DNA from: Paenibacillus doosanensis
Lineage (GTDB): Bacteria; Bacillota; Bacilli; Paenibacillales; NBRC-103111
Direction of reading: 5' to 3'
Assembly (NCBI RefSeq): GCF_025060755.1
Contig: NZ_JANYUY010000017.1
Location: forward strand, 1-64,000
DNA length: 64,000 bases
How positions within the stretch are numbered: the stretch's first letter is position 1; the number at the start of each line of letters is the position of its first letter. Below the pieces are notes generated by a model. That model saw only the letters and a list, made by a program, of their open reading frames with translations, was not told the origin of the DNA and ran no database searches. Position numbers and translations under genes: made by a program. This document shows positions 16,871-24,656 of the stretch, piece by piece.

Positions 16871-16910
16871 GAATATCCTTACATCTTTTCACTTACATGG
16901 AATATCCTTA
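16871..16910. repeat. Paired 11-bp direct repeats upstream of P450
   Basis: GAATATCCTTA occurs at 16871-16881 and 16900-16910, 29 bp apart, about 100-140 nt upstream of the P450 start. It could be an activator site. Otherwise 16772-17066 holds no recognised feature. Confidence 0.4.
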
Positions 16911-17067
16911 GCCACATTGTAAGTTATTATGCATTGAGTTTTCGCAAAAGTTCAGCGCCAGTGCGGCTGGTCAGCCCGCTTCTTACTATTCAGGTAATTT
17001 TTGAATTTGTTTTCTACCAAATGGGCATACATTATATGAATTCCTATTGCAACGCTATGATTATTAG

Positions 17068-17122
17068 TTGACGAAGACCGACTTCATTGGTATAACTGTT
17101 TTGTCTGAGTAATTACTTACTC
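17068..17122 (+). promoter_or_regulatory. Promoter and palindromic operator of TetR gene 1
   Basis: TTGACG (17068-17073), 17-bp spacer, TATAAC (17091-17096), then GAGTAATTACTTACTC (17107-17122) at about +5 to +20. The core GTAATTAC is shared with operators at 20908 and 22687. Confidence 0.7.
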
Positions 17123-17170
17123 TAATGTGAGCTTCCAACTGCTCCAATATTCATTGAAAGGAGAGTTACA

Positions 17171-17824
17171 TTGCAAACTCATAATTTGTTCAAAGAGCTT
17201 CAATCGCTGCATTCCGGGAAACAAACTGTGAAGCAGAAAAGAATTGTAGAAGCAGCCATTGCATTGTTTGCCGAAAAGGGCTACTCAAACACCTCGACCG
17301 CTGAAATCGCCAAAGTTGCAGAAGTTTCGGAAGGAAGCATTTTCAAGCACTATGGCAAAAAAGATAAATTATTGATCTCTCTTATTGCTCCTCATTTAAA
17401 GGATCTCTTTGCTTCTCAAGCCGATGTAGTGCTTAGTCAATTCACGATCAATGATGGTACAAGCTTTGAAGGAGTCCTAAAGGGAGTTCTAAAAAATCGG
17501 GTTGAATTTATTTCGGAGAACAGAGAACTTTTTCAGGTCATTATAAAGGAAATCATATATCAAGAAGAATTAAAAAACGAAATCCTACCATTTATATCAG
17601 AGATCATTACACCGCGCCTGACGCTCTTAGTTGAATCGGCCAAGGAACGCGGAGAGCTCGTTGACCTTCCCACCGATAGAATCTGTAATATGCTTTTCAC
17701 ATTCATAGGCGGATTGTTGGCTTCCCGCTTCGTGATATTGAATCAACATTCTATCAGCGACGATGAAATCGAAGATGCCGTACGTTTTGTGATGGAGGGT
17801 ATTGGGAAGTCTGCGCGGAGCTGA
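17171..17824 (+). CDS. TetR-family regulator 1
   Basis: A 217-residue TetR repressor. The helix-turn-helix lies at about 20-65 (RIVEAAIALFAEKGYSNTST, AEIAKVAEVSEGSIFKHYGKKDKLL), followed by an all-helical ligand domain with a hydrophobic C-terminal helix (LFTFIGGLLASRFVILNQ). The start is TTG at 17171, preceded by AAAGGAGAG. It is clearly paralogous to the TetR at 22750, including the start codon type and the downstream helices, and both carry a GTAATTAC-centred palindrome at their own transcription start. It converges with the efflux operon at 17888-20810 and diverges from the P450 gene. Confidence 0.9.
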   Translation: MQTHNLFKELQSLHSGKQTVKQKRIVEAAIALFAEKGYSNTSTAEIAKVAEVSEGSIFKHYGKKDKLLISLIAPHLKDLFASQADVVLSQFTINDGTSFEGVLKGVLKNRVEFISENRELFQVIIKEIIYQEELKNEILPFISEIITPRLTLLVESAKERGELVDLPTDRICNMLFTFIGGLLASRFVILNQHSISDDEIEDAVRFVMEGIGKSARS

Positions 17825-17887
17825 TGAAACAAGCCGACCCCGCATCCGTTGAAACATCAACGTTTGCAGGGTATCAGCAGCTGAAGG

Positions 17888-19042
17888 CTACGCCGCGGGA
17901 AGATGGACGGTAACAATCATTCCCGGGTTGAACTGGATGTCTTCTCCTTTGATGGTGATCTTCACCTTGGTTGTTACATGATTGCCGTCTGCATTCGATT
18001 GTAAATCTTTTGGGGTATATTCGTGTTTAAGAGCGATGTAGCTGACCGTGCCTTCGATTGTTTTCTGGCCTGCAGTGATTGTGATTGGCTGATTATAGCT
18101 GATTTTGTCCAAATAGGAATCCGGGACATAACAGAGCACATAAATATCGTCCGTTTTTGCTATATCAGCAAGATTGGTTCCTATATTAATCACATCGCCG
18201 AGCTCAACGTTCTTGCTAGTGATAATTCCGTCCGCCAGCGCCTTGATCGTGTATTGCTCCAGCAAATTTTTGGCCTGATTCCACTGAGCTGTAGCTTGAT
18301 CCAGATCCGCTTGAGCCATGGCAATGCTCTCCTTCGTATTCCCGCTTTGCAGCAGCTCCAGTTGTGCCTTGGCCGCTTCGTAGCCCGCCGTTGCGGCGCT
18401 GATTTCTTGCGGTCGCGGACCTTTTTCCAGCTGAGCTAACTGGTCTTTGGCCGCTTCCAACTGAGAACGAGCCACGGCGGTTTGTTTCTTGGTCGTGTTC
18501 AGCTTGTAGGCGGAGCTATCCAGATCCTCCTTGCTTAGTTGTCCCTCTTGATACAAATTCATAGCTCGGTTATGCTGGGCCGTTACGTAATCCAGTGTGA
18601 TTTGCGCGGCATTGAAGGATTCCTCGGCAGCCGAAACATTGGCTTTTCCTTGTTCAATCTGGTCCGCCTGGCTGCCAGCCAACAGAAGCTCCATCTGCGC
18701 TTTGGCCGCATCGGCCTGAGCCTGAGCCTGCTTTATTTGCTCCGGTCTTGTTCCGGCATTAAGCTCTTCCAGCTTGGCTTTCTTCATAGCGACTACGGCT
18801 TCTAATTGCTCGGCAGCATATTTTTGGTTCGCCGGATCGATCACAGCCAGGATGTCCCCTTTTTTAACCGGCTCTCCCTGCCCTTTATTCATCTCGATAA
18901 TTTTGCCGGCCACCGTGCTGACCGCGGACATTTTATTGAATTCGACGCTTCCTTTAATCTCCGTTCCGGCGCTGCCGGTTCGCAATGAGCAGCCTGACAG
19001 CAGCAGAACCATAACGATACTTAACGCCGCTCTTTTTTTCAT
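17888..19042 (-). CDS. HlyD-family membrane fusion lipoprotein
   Basis: A 384-residue periplasmic-adaptor-like lipoprotein for an ABC exporter. It has a type II signal with lipobox LLSGC (Cys18), then a biotinyl-lipoyl-like half (SAVSTVAGKIIEM…GDILAVID, about 40-70), a long alpha-helical hairpin rich in A/Q/E (about 75-265), the second half-motif (IKALADGIITSKNVELGDVI) and a beta-barrel end (PGMIVTVHLP). In Gram-positives such proteins bridge the permease and the wall face. It is the last gene of an operon with the permease (15 nt gap) and ATPase at 19057-20810. The substrate is unknown, but TetR control and the P450 neighbour suggest an amphipathic compound. Confidence 0.88.
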   Translation of the reverse strand: MKKRAALSIVMVLLLSGCSLRTGSAGTEIKGSVEFNKMSAVSTVAGKIIEMNKGQGEPVKKGDILAVIDPANQKYAAEQLEAVVAMKKAKLEELNAGTRPEQIKQAQAQADAAKAQMELLLAGSQADQIEQGKANVSAAEESFNAAQITLDYVTAQHNRAMNLYQEGQLSKEDLDSSAYKLNTTKKQTAVARSQLEAAKDQLAQLEKGPRPQEISAATAGYEAAKAQLELLQSGNTKESIAMAQADLDQATAQWNQAKNLLEQYTIKALADGIITSKNVELGDVINIGTNLADIAKTDDIYVLCYVPDSYLDKISYNQPITITAGQKTIEGTVSYIALKHEYTPKDLQSNADGNHVTTKVKITIKGEDIQFNPGMIVTVHLPAA

Positions 19043-19056
19043 TCGCGATCCTCCTC

Positions 19057-20073
19057 TTAGATTGAACGATATCTTTTGAGAACCAATACATTAGCGACGA
19101 TAAAGAACAGACAGATCCCCGCGAGCACGAACACATCATTCTGTATGTCGTACCATCCTTTACCACGAATCATAATGTTTCTCAAGGCATCCGCTATATA
19201 GGTCAGCGGCATGAAACGGCCCAACGCCTGAAGCCAGGGAGCCATAGTACTAACGTCAAGCAATCCCGAGAAAAAAACTTGCGGAACGATGACAATAGGG
19301 ATAAACTGAATCATTTGCAGTTCATTGTTCGTAAACGCAGATATGAAAATGCCGATAGTCAGCGAAACCATAGCGGTCAGCACGGTAATCAGCAGCACCA
19401 GAGCAAACGATCCCACCATAAATAGATGAAGCACATAGACGGAGTACAGCGAGATCAGCGCCGACTGTATAATGGTGAACACGCCAAAGCCCAGTACGTA
19501 CCCTACTACGATTTCCCATCTCCGCAGCGGCGTCGCCAACAGACGTTCCAGCGTGCCGGTAGTTCGTTCTCCCAGGAATGAGACTCCCGCAATTAAGAAA
19601 ACAATAAAAAAGACGAAAAAACCGATAAGAATAGGGCCGAAATTATCAATAGAAGACATGTTGGCATATCCGTAGACGTAGGTAATATCCGGCTTCATTA
19701 ACGGAAGGGACTGCTGCGTGAGCTTTTGAATCAGCATAAGAACGGCTTTGCTCTTGCTCGGATCGCTTCCCTCCAACAGAACATACGGAGCTCCGTTCTT
19801 AAAATTGATGACCGCATCCAGCTGCGAATCGCGAATGCTTTCTTCCGCCTCCCCTTCCGAATAAAATGTTACCTTCGCATCCTCATTTTCCAGAATCGTA
19901 ACGAAGCTCTGCGGCGCATTGACGATTCCGATCTTGGGGTGGTAATCCGATCCGCCGAAAATGAGGGTCATGAAAGTCATGATGAGCATCGGGGCGAAAA
20001 TCATCAATGCCATCGTTCGCTTATCATGCTTGAGCTGAAGCAGAATGCGAATCATGATTGCGCGGACTCTCAT
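19057..20073 (-). CDS. ABC-2 type exporter permease
   Basis: A 338-residue membrane subunit of an ABC-2 exporter. One N-terminal transmembrane segment (about 17-38) is followed by an external domain (about 40-160) and five C-terminal helices. The motif GERTTGTLERLLATPLRRWEIVVG before the second helix is diagnostic of ABC2_membrane_3 permeases. The start codon overlaps the ATPase stop by ATGA, showing tight translational coupling. It works with the ATPase at 20070 and the adaptor at 17888. Confidence 0.9.
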   Translation of the reverse strand: MRVRAIMIRILLQLKHDKRTMALMIFAPMLIMTFMTLIFGGSDYHPKIGIVNAPQSFVTILENEDAKVTFYSEGEAEESIRDSQLDAVINFKNGAPYVLLEGSDPSKSKAVLMLIQKLTQQSLPLMKPDITYVYGYANMSSIDNFGPILIGFFVFFIVFLIAGVSFLGERTTGTLERLLATPLRRWEIVVGYVLGFGVFTIIQSALISLYSVYVLHLFMVGSFALVLLITVLTAMVSLTIGIFISAFTNNELQMIQFIPIVIVPQVFFSGLLDVSTMAPWLQALGRFMPLTYIADALRNIMIRGKGWYDIQNDVFVLAGICLFFIVANVLVLKRYRSI

Positions 20074-20810
20074 TTGGCCGTACCCCCATAATACAAAAAC
20101 GCTTCCTCAATGGTGTTGGAGGCTGTTGCGTTCTTTAATTGCTCCGGAGTACCGAACGCGATCAACCTTCCATCTCGAATCATGCCGAGTTTGCTGCAGT
20201 TCTCCACCTCATCCATGACATGAGTCGTAACAATAAGAGTAGTTCCCTGCTGGTTCAACTTCTTGAGTTCCTCCCAAATGGCCCTTTTTAGAATCGGATC
20301 AATCCCGACGGTCGGCTCATCCAATATCAGTATGGGAGGCTCGTGCATGAGGGCGATAGCAAGGGAAAGCCTGCGCTTCATCCCCCCTGAATAATGCTTG
20401 ACTTGTTTTTTGAGGTGGGCGGATAAATCGACAAGCTCCATGACTTCGTTCATGCGTTGTTTTTGCTTCGATCTGGAAAGTTTGTACATGGACGAAAAGA
20501 ACACGATGTTCTCCGCGGCCGTCAAATCGCCGTACAGCGCATCCGATTGGGCCATATAACCGATCTGATTCATCACGGCAAGCTTCGGCATCTTTTCGCC
20601 AAGCACATAGACCTCGCCGCTATTGGATTGATCGACGCCGTTGATCAGCTTGATAATGGTGGATTTGCCGGAGCCGGATGGCCCTAGCAGTCCAAGAATG
20701 TCTCCCTCCGATATTTGTAAGCTGATATCGTACAGCACCTGCTTGCTCCCGAAGCTTTTATTCACGTTCTTCAGCAGAACACAAGAGGATATGGGATTCG
20801 CGTTGTCCAT
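20070..20810 (-). CDS. ABC exporter ATP-binding protein
   Basis: About 246 residues: Walker A GLLGPSGSGKST, Q-loop YMAQSDALYGDLT, signature YSGGMKRRLSLA, Walker B PILILDEPTVGID and the H-loop VVTTHVMDE, the pattern of DrrA/CcmA-type exporter ATPases. The ATG at 20810 is chosen because AAGGAGGGA lies 5 nt upstream; an in-frame upstream GTG/ATG extension to 20870 would run into an operator-like palindrome. It is the first gene of a three-gene efflux operon. Two TetR-type palindromes (20855-20868 and 20908-20921) lie immediately upstream, so repression by one of the nearby TetR proteins is likely. Confidence 0.92.
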   Translation of the reverse strand: MDNANPISSCVLLKNVNKSFGSKQVLYDISLQISEGDILGLLGPSGSGKSTIIKLINGVDQSNSGEVYVLGEKMPKLAVMNQIGYMAQSDALYGDLTAAENIVFFSSMYKLSRSKQKQRMNEVMELVDLSAHLKKQVKHYSGGMKRRLSLAIALMHEPPILILDEPTVGIDPILKRAIWEELKKLNQQGTTLIVTTHVMDEVENCSKLGMIRDGRLIAFGTPEQLKNATASNTIEEAFLYYGGTAK

Positions 20811-20854
20811 AGGTCCCTCCTTAGAAATAGGCAAAATGAATAAATGAAGGCAAA

Positions 20855-20921
20855 GTGAGTATGTACTCATTATTCAATATTAACATAGGACAACCGCTTT
20901 TGAGAAGTGAGTAATTACTCA
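20855..20921. promoter_or_regulatory. Two TetR-type operators between efflux operon and TetR gene 2
   Basis: TGAGTATGTACTCA (20855-20868; arms TGAGTA/TACTCA) and the perfect palindrome TGAGTAATTACTCA (20908-20921). The second shares the core GTAATTAC with sites at 17107 and 22687. They sit in the divergent promoter region of the efflux operon (-) and TetR gene 2 (+). Confidence 0.7.
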
Positions 20922-21018
20922 AAGTAGTGCATTGATTGTTTTTTATTACTTATACTACAATATAATAAAAAAACGGCTAGACTATCATTGCAGCGTTTAA
21001 GAAAGGTAAGATTATTTT

Positions 21019-21597
21019 ATGACAGAAACCATGCATGACCGGATGGTTGCAAGAACACGGCAACTACTTAAAGAAACCCTGCTTCTCATGATGGAAGAAA
21101 CAGGGTTCAGCGATGTAACCGTCCGAGACTTGACGCTGAAGGCAAACGTAAATCGGGGTACGTTTTACCTTCATTATCGGGATAAATACGACTTGATCGA
21201 ACAAATGGAAGATGAATTACTTGTTGGATTGCAGAAGAACATGAACTCCCTAAATTATCAAGAAATGCTGGAATGCTCTAAACTAAATATTCCCTATTCT
21301 CCTTTAGTGGAAGTTTTTCAGTATTTGAATGCGAATGGACGGATTTTAAAAAGCTTATTGGGCACCAAAGGAGACCCTGCGTTCCCACACAAGCTGAAGC
21401 TGTCTTTGAATAACGGCATTTTTGAAGTGTTGAATGATCGTATCCATGATCCCTCCATCCCTAATGCCTATGTTTCTGCTTTTGCAACTTCAGCTCTTCT
21501 CGGTATTATAGAATATTGGCTGAATAACGAAATGCGGCAAACCCCCGAAGAAATAGCGCTTATTTATTTGAAAATCAAATTTTATCATCTACAATAA
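21019..21597 (+). CDS. TetR-family regulator 2 (TetR_C_7/8-like)
   Basis: A 192-residue TetR-type repressor with the N-terminal HTH (RTRQLLKETLLLMMEETGFSD … VRDLTLKANVNRGTFYLHYRDKYDL, about 12-60) and a C-terminal domain resembling the DhaS-like TetR subgroup (GIIEYWLNN…PEEIAL). It is distinct in sequence from TetR 1 and 3. It is divergent from the efflux operon across two palindromes, so it is the best positional candidate for its repressor. Its 3' end overlaps the convergent oxidoreductase gene by 23 bp. Confidence 0.88.
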   Translation: MTETMHDRMVARTRQLLKETLLLMMEETGFSDVTVRDLTLKANVNRGTFYLHYRDKYDLIEQMEDELLVGLQKNMNSLNYQEMLECSKLNIPYSPLVEVFQYLNANGRILKSLLGTKGDPAFPHKLKLSLNNGIFEVLNDRIHDPSIPNAYVSAFATSALLGIIEYWLNNEMRQTPEEIALIYLKIKFYHLQ

Positions 21598-22516
21598 CGA
21601 GGACTTTTCCGCGCGTTTCTCCCACTTTCTCATGGGCAGCCGCAAGATGAAGTAATGGTAGTTTTTCCGTGATCACCGGCTTAACATGTCCCTCGTCTAC
21701 TAGCTCGGCGATTTGGGCCAGTTGCCGTGCATTTCGTTGTACGGCCATTCTCACCGTATTGACCGTTAATTTCTTGGCAAGTTCTTCATCCGCCGGATGT
21801 AAAGCTGTGACAAGCGTGCCGCCTTGTTTGAGCACATGCAGCCATTTCGTCACTTCGTCTGAACTCAGTGGCGAAAGATTGAAAATCACATCCACCTTCT
21901 CGGTTAGTTTCTCTTCAACGGATTCATGGTTATAATCGATGATCTCGTCGATCCCCAGCTCTTGAAGGGTGGAGAAGCTTCTTTCGGAAGCCGTACCAAT
22001 AACGTAAGCGCCCTTCCATTTCGCAAATTGAACGGCCATAGACCCGACACCGCCGGCGGCAGCTGTAATCAGCACACGTTGGCCCGATTGAAGATGGCCG
22101 TGATCGAACAGACCTTGCCAAGCTGTCATCGCCCCGCTTGGAATGGCGGCAGCAGCTTGTAAGTCTATATTTGCAGGTGCAAGAGCAACATCCGCAGCCT
22201 TGCTGACCACATACTCTGCGGCTCCCCCGTTTCTCAGCATGTCGAGAAAAGCAAACACTTGATCCCCTACTCGCAGATCTGTAACCGCTCCCCCTATTTT
22301 CTCAATGACGCCGGATACGTCTACGTTTGGAATAAATGGCAATGCTAAAGGCAGAACCTCTTTCAGAGCCCCCATTCTTAACATGGCGTCTGCCGGATTA
22401 AAAGCGGTCGCCGAAACTTTAATCAACACTTCGTCTGACTTGACTTCCGGAATCGGAGCTTCCTCGTAACGAAGAACTTCCGGTCCCCCATATTGATGAT
22501 ATCGCACTGCTTTCAT
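21575..22516 (-). CDS. Zinc-independent NADP(H) quinone oxidoreductase (MDR family)
   Basis: A 313-residue medium-chain dehydrogenase/reductase, probably an NADPH:quinone or enone reductase. An N-terminal GroES-like domain (VRYHQYGGPEVLRYEEAPIPEVKSDEVLIKV) lacks the zinc-ligand cysteines of alcohol dehydrogenases. The Rossmann motif AAAGGVGSMAVQFAK is near 148-162, followed by VIGTASERSF and DVIFNLSPLSSDE. The family acts in the cytosol on reactive carbonyls or quinones. It converges with TetR gene 2. Inverted repeats at 22557-22566 and 22611-22639 lie upstream and look like an operator for an unidentified repressor. Confidence 0.88.
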   Translation of the reverse strand: MKAVRYHQYGGPEVLRYEEAPIPEVKSDEVLIKVSATAFNPADAMLRMGALKEVLPLALPFIPNVDVSGVIEKIGGAVTDLRVGDQVFAFLDMLRNGGAAEYVVSKAADVALAPANIDLQAAAAIPSGAMTAWQGLFDHGHLQSGQRVLITAAAGGVGSMAVQFAKWKGAYVIGTASERSFSTLQELGIDEIIDYNHESVEEKLTEKVDVIFNLSPLSSDEVTKWLHVLKQGGTLVTALHPADEELAKKLTVNTVRMAVQRNARQLAQIAELVDEGHVKPVITEKLPLLHLAAAHEKVGETRGKVLVIVDDKI

Positions 22517-22556
22517 AACATGCTACACCTCTGCTTTTATCGAATTTTTCGCTCAA

Positions 22557-22639
22557 CAACATGTTGATTGTTTCTCGAAGTTCATTTTATAATGCTTGCT
22601 TTTCCAGTTCAATCAACAATGTTGCATGAAGTGTTGATT
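22557..22639. promoter_or_regulatory. TGTTGATT inverted repeats upstream of oxidoreductase
   Basis: CAACATGTTG (22557-22566, continuing into ATTG) and a second pair with arms AATCAACA / TGTTGATT (22611-22618 and 22632-22639). The repeated half-site TGTTGATT suggests a dimeric regulator. It is unlike the GTAATTAC operators nearby. Confidence 0.5.
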
Positions 22640-22649
22640 GATGTTTAAG

Positions 22650-22704
22650 TTGACATAAAGCTAGGCGCGATGTTATAACATTATTGAGTAAGTAATTACT
22701 TACT
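22650..22704 (+). promoter_or_regulatory. Promoter and operator of TetR gene 3 operon
   Basis: TTGACA (22650-22655), 18-bp spacer, TATAAC (22674-22679), then the perfect 18-bp palindrome AGTAAGTAATTACTTACT (22687-22704) overlapping the expected start site. The layout matches that of TetR gene 1. Confidence 0.78.
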
Positions 22705-22749
22705 TTTTATTTTCGACATAAATATAACCTATAAAGAGGTGAAGCCGAT

Positions 22750-23400
22750 TTGTCCAACAACATGTTCAATGAATTCCTCTCGTCGGAATCGGTAAAACTA
22801 ACCGTAAAACAACAACGGATTGTTCAGGCCGCCATTCGATTGTTCGCCGAAAAGGGTTATTCCAATACTTCAACTGCCGAAATTGCCAAGCTGGCCGAGG
22901 TTTCTGAAGCAAGCATTTTCAAACAGTACGGGACGAAAGACAAATTATTGCTTGCCCTTATTATTCCTCAATTTAAGGAATTTTTTCCTTCTATGGCGGA
23001 CGAGGTCCTCGGTCAACTTTGCCGATCTCAATCGACCTTTGAAGGCTTCTTGAGGGAGTTTCTGAAAAATCGTATTGAATTGGCCTTGAAAAACAAGGAA
23101 ATTTTCCAAATTATCATCAAGGAACTTATTTATAAAGAGGAATTGAAAAAAGAACTCATCCCTTATATTTTCGAGGTAGCTGCTTCTCGCCTCACCCAAG
23201 TTATCGAGTTATTTAAAGAACGCGGAGAACTCACGGACATTCCGACCGGCAAAATGCTGAAATCGTTATTTACGTTCGTCGGCGGATTTTTTGCTTCGCA
23301 GTTGGTGTTGTTGAATAAGGAGTCTATTGATGAACAGGAAATTGAAGATGCCGTTCGTTTTATGCTTCATGGTATAGGAAGCTCATCTTCCAATAACTAA
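22750..23400 (+). CDS. TetR-family regulator 3
   Basis: A 216-residue TetR repressor, paralogous to the one at 17171 along its full length. The shared HTH has RLFAEKGYSNTSTAEIAK then AEVSEASIFKQYGTKDKLL, and the C-terminal LFTFVGGFFASQLVLLNKE is also shared. It starts at TTG (22750) after GAGGTGA. It is first in an operon with the ABC-2 type permease 25 nt downstream and the RPH-like phosphotransferase after that. A perfect 18-bp palindrome at its start site suggests autorepression of the whole operon. Confidence 0.9.
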   Translation: MSNNMFNEFLSSESVKLTVKQQRIVQAAIRLFAEKGYSNTSTAEIAKLAEVSEASIFKQYGTKDKLLLALIIPQFKEFFPSMADEVLGQLCRSQSTFEGFLREFLKNRIELALKNKEIFQIIIKELIYKEELKKELIPYIFEVAASRLTQVIELFKERGELTDIPTGKMLKSLFTFVGGFFASQLVLLNKESIDEQEIEDAVRFMLHGIGSSSSNN

Positions 23401-23425
23401 TGAGTGGAAAAGGAGTGGGTCCTTT

Positions 23426-24616
23426 ATGAATATATTTAAAAACAAGCTCGTCCTGTTGTCGCCTATTATTGCTTTGTTGGTCATATTTATTTTTTTGCTT
23501 ACACTTTTTCCATCTGTCCAAGTTCAGCCCAAAAATTTACCGATCGCCATTTTCAATGAAGATCAAGGATTAGAAATCCCAAATCAACCAAAGGTGAATA
23601 TGGGGCAGACTATCGTTGACATGATGCAGAAAACGGCATCTTCAACCTCTGGCGAGGAACCCGCTGTTAAATGGGTGGAAGTAAACAGTGCCGAAGAAGT
23701 ACAAAACGGTTTAGATAATCAAGACTATTACGCAGCGCTTATGATTCCGAATGATTTCAGCGAAAAACAAGCTTCCTTGCGCACTCCAACGCCTGTTTCT
23801 CCGAAAATTCAAATCTTTATTAATCAAGGAATGAACCCTGCGGCATCTACAATGGCAGACCAAGTCCTGAATGGAATCGTCGATAACATGAACAATAATA
23901 TTCGCACCCAGCTCTTTGAAGGATTTACCAATCAAGGCGTCACACTGACACCGGACCAGGCTTCCAAATTGACAAGTCCTATTATCAAGGAAATTACTAA
24001 TGTCAACGAAACAGGTACAAAAAGCGCAAACGGCAATGCCCCTGTATCTTTATTCCAACCTCTCTGGATGGCATGTCTTGCAAGCGCGGCGGTTCTCTTT
24101 ATGGTCATCAGCAAGACGACGACTAAAACTCGAACAGAGAACCTTATTGCGAAGTTAATGCAGGTTGTAGCGGGTGCGGTTGTTGCGGTAGTCGTTGGAT
24201 TCGGGTTAACTTGGCTCGCAGAAAACATGGTGGGGCTTCACATTCCGCAGTTTGCGGATACAGCGCTTTTCTTAACGATTACCTTTTTCAGCTTCTTCCT
24301 TCTGATATCTGCTGTAATGTCATTGTTAGGAATGAAAGGAATTGCCGTCTTTGCCTTATTGCTTTTCTTTGGTGCGCCGTTACTCGCTTTAGCTCCTGAG
24401 ATGATGTCCCCGTTCTACCGGGACTGGATTTACTCTTGGCTGCCAATGCGCTTTATGATAGAAGGTCTTCGTGAGCTGTTCTTCTTCGGTAAAGGGTTAA
24501 GCTGGAATCATGCAGTATCGTCGCTTACTTGGATTGGTGTAGTGAGCGCGATTGTAATATTTGGTTCCGTGCTGAAACCTCAGTCAATGCACAAACAGCA
24601 AAAGCTTGATGCATAA
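23426..24616 (+). CDS. YhgE/Pip-like ABC-2 type membrane exporter
   Basis: A 396-residue membrane protein. An N-terminal helix (LLSPIIALLVIFIFLLTLF, about 11-29) is followed by a large external domain (about 30-195) with the PIAIFNEDQGLEIP and DYYAALMIPNDFS motifs of the YhgE/Pip N-terminal family. Five C-terminal helices (about 208-385) follow. The fold is that of DUF3533/ABC-2 type permeases, which lack their own ATPase gene here. It is in the operon of TetR 3 and probably exports or resists a toxic amphiphile; the substrate is unknown. GGAG precedes the ATG. Confidence 0.8.
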   Translation: MNIFKNKLVLLSPIIALLVIFIFLLTLFPSVQVQPKNLPIAIFNEDQGLEIPNQPKVNMGQTIVDMMQKTASSTSGEEPAVKWVEVNSAEEVQNGLDNQDYYAALMIPNDFSEKQASLRTPTPVSPKIQIFINQGMNPAASTMADQVLNGIVDNMNNNIRTQLFEGFTNQGVTLTPDQASKLTSPIIKEITNVNETGTKSANGNAPVSLFQPLWMACLASAAVLFMVISKTTTKTRTENLIAKLMQVVAGAVVAVVVGFGLTWLAENMVGLHIPQFADTALFLTITFFSFFLLISAVMSLLGMKGIAVFALLLFFGAPLLALAPEMMSPFYRDWIYSWLPMRFMIEGLRELFFFGKGLSWNHAVSSLTWIGVVSAIVIFGSVLKPQSMHKQQKLDA

Positions 24617-24656
24617 AAATAATTGCGTGCGAATCGATAGCTTAGGAGGCTATACT

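Noticed and set aside
17825..17887. Hairpin GTTGA/TCAAC between TetR 1 and the adaptor gene
   Set aside because: Short stem and no T-tract on either strand; not called as a terminator.
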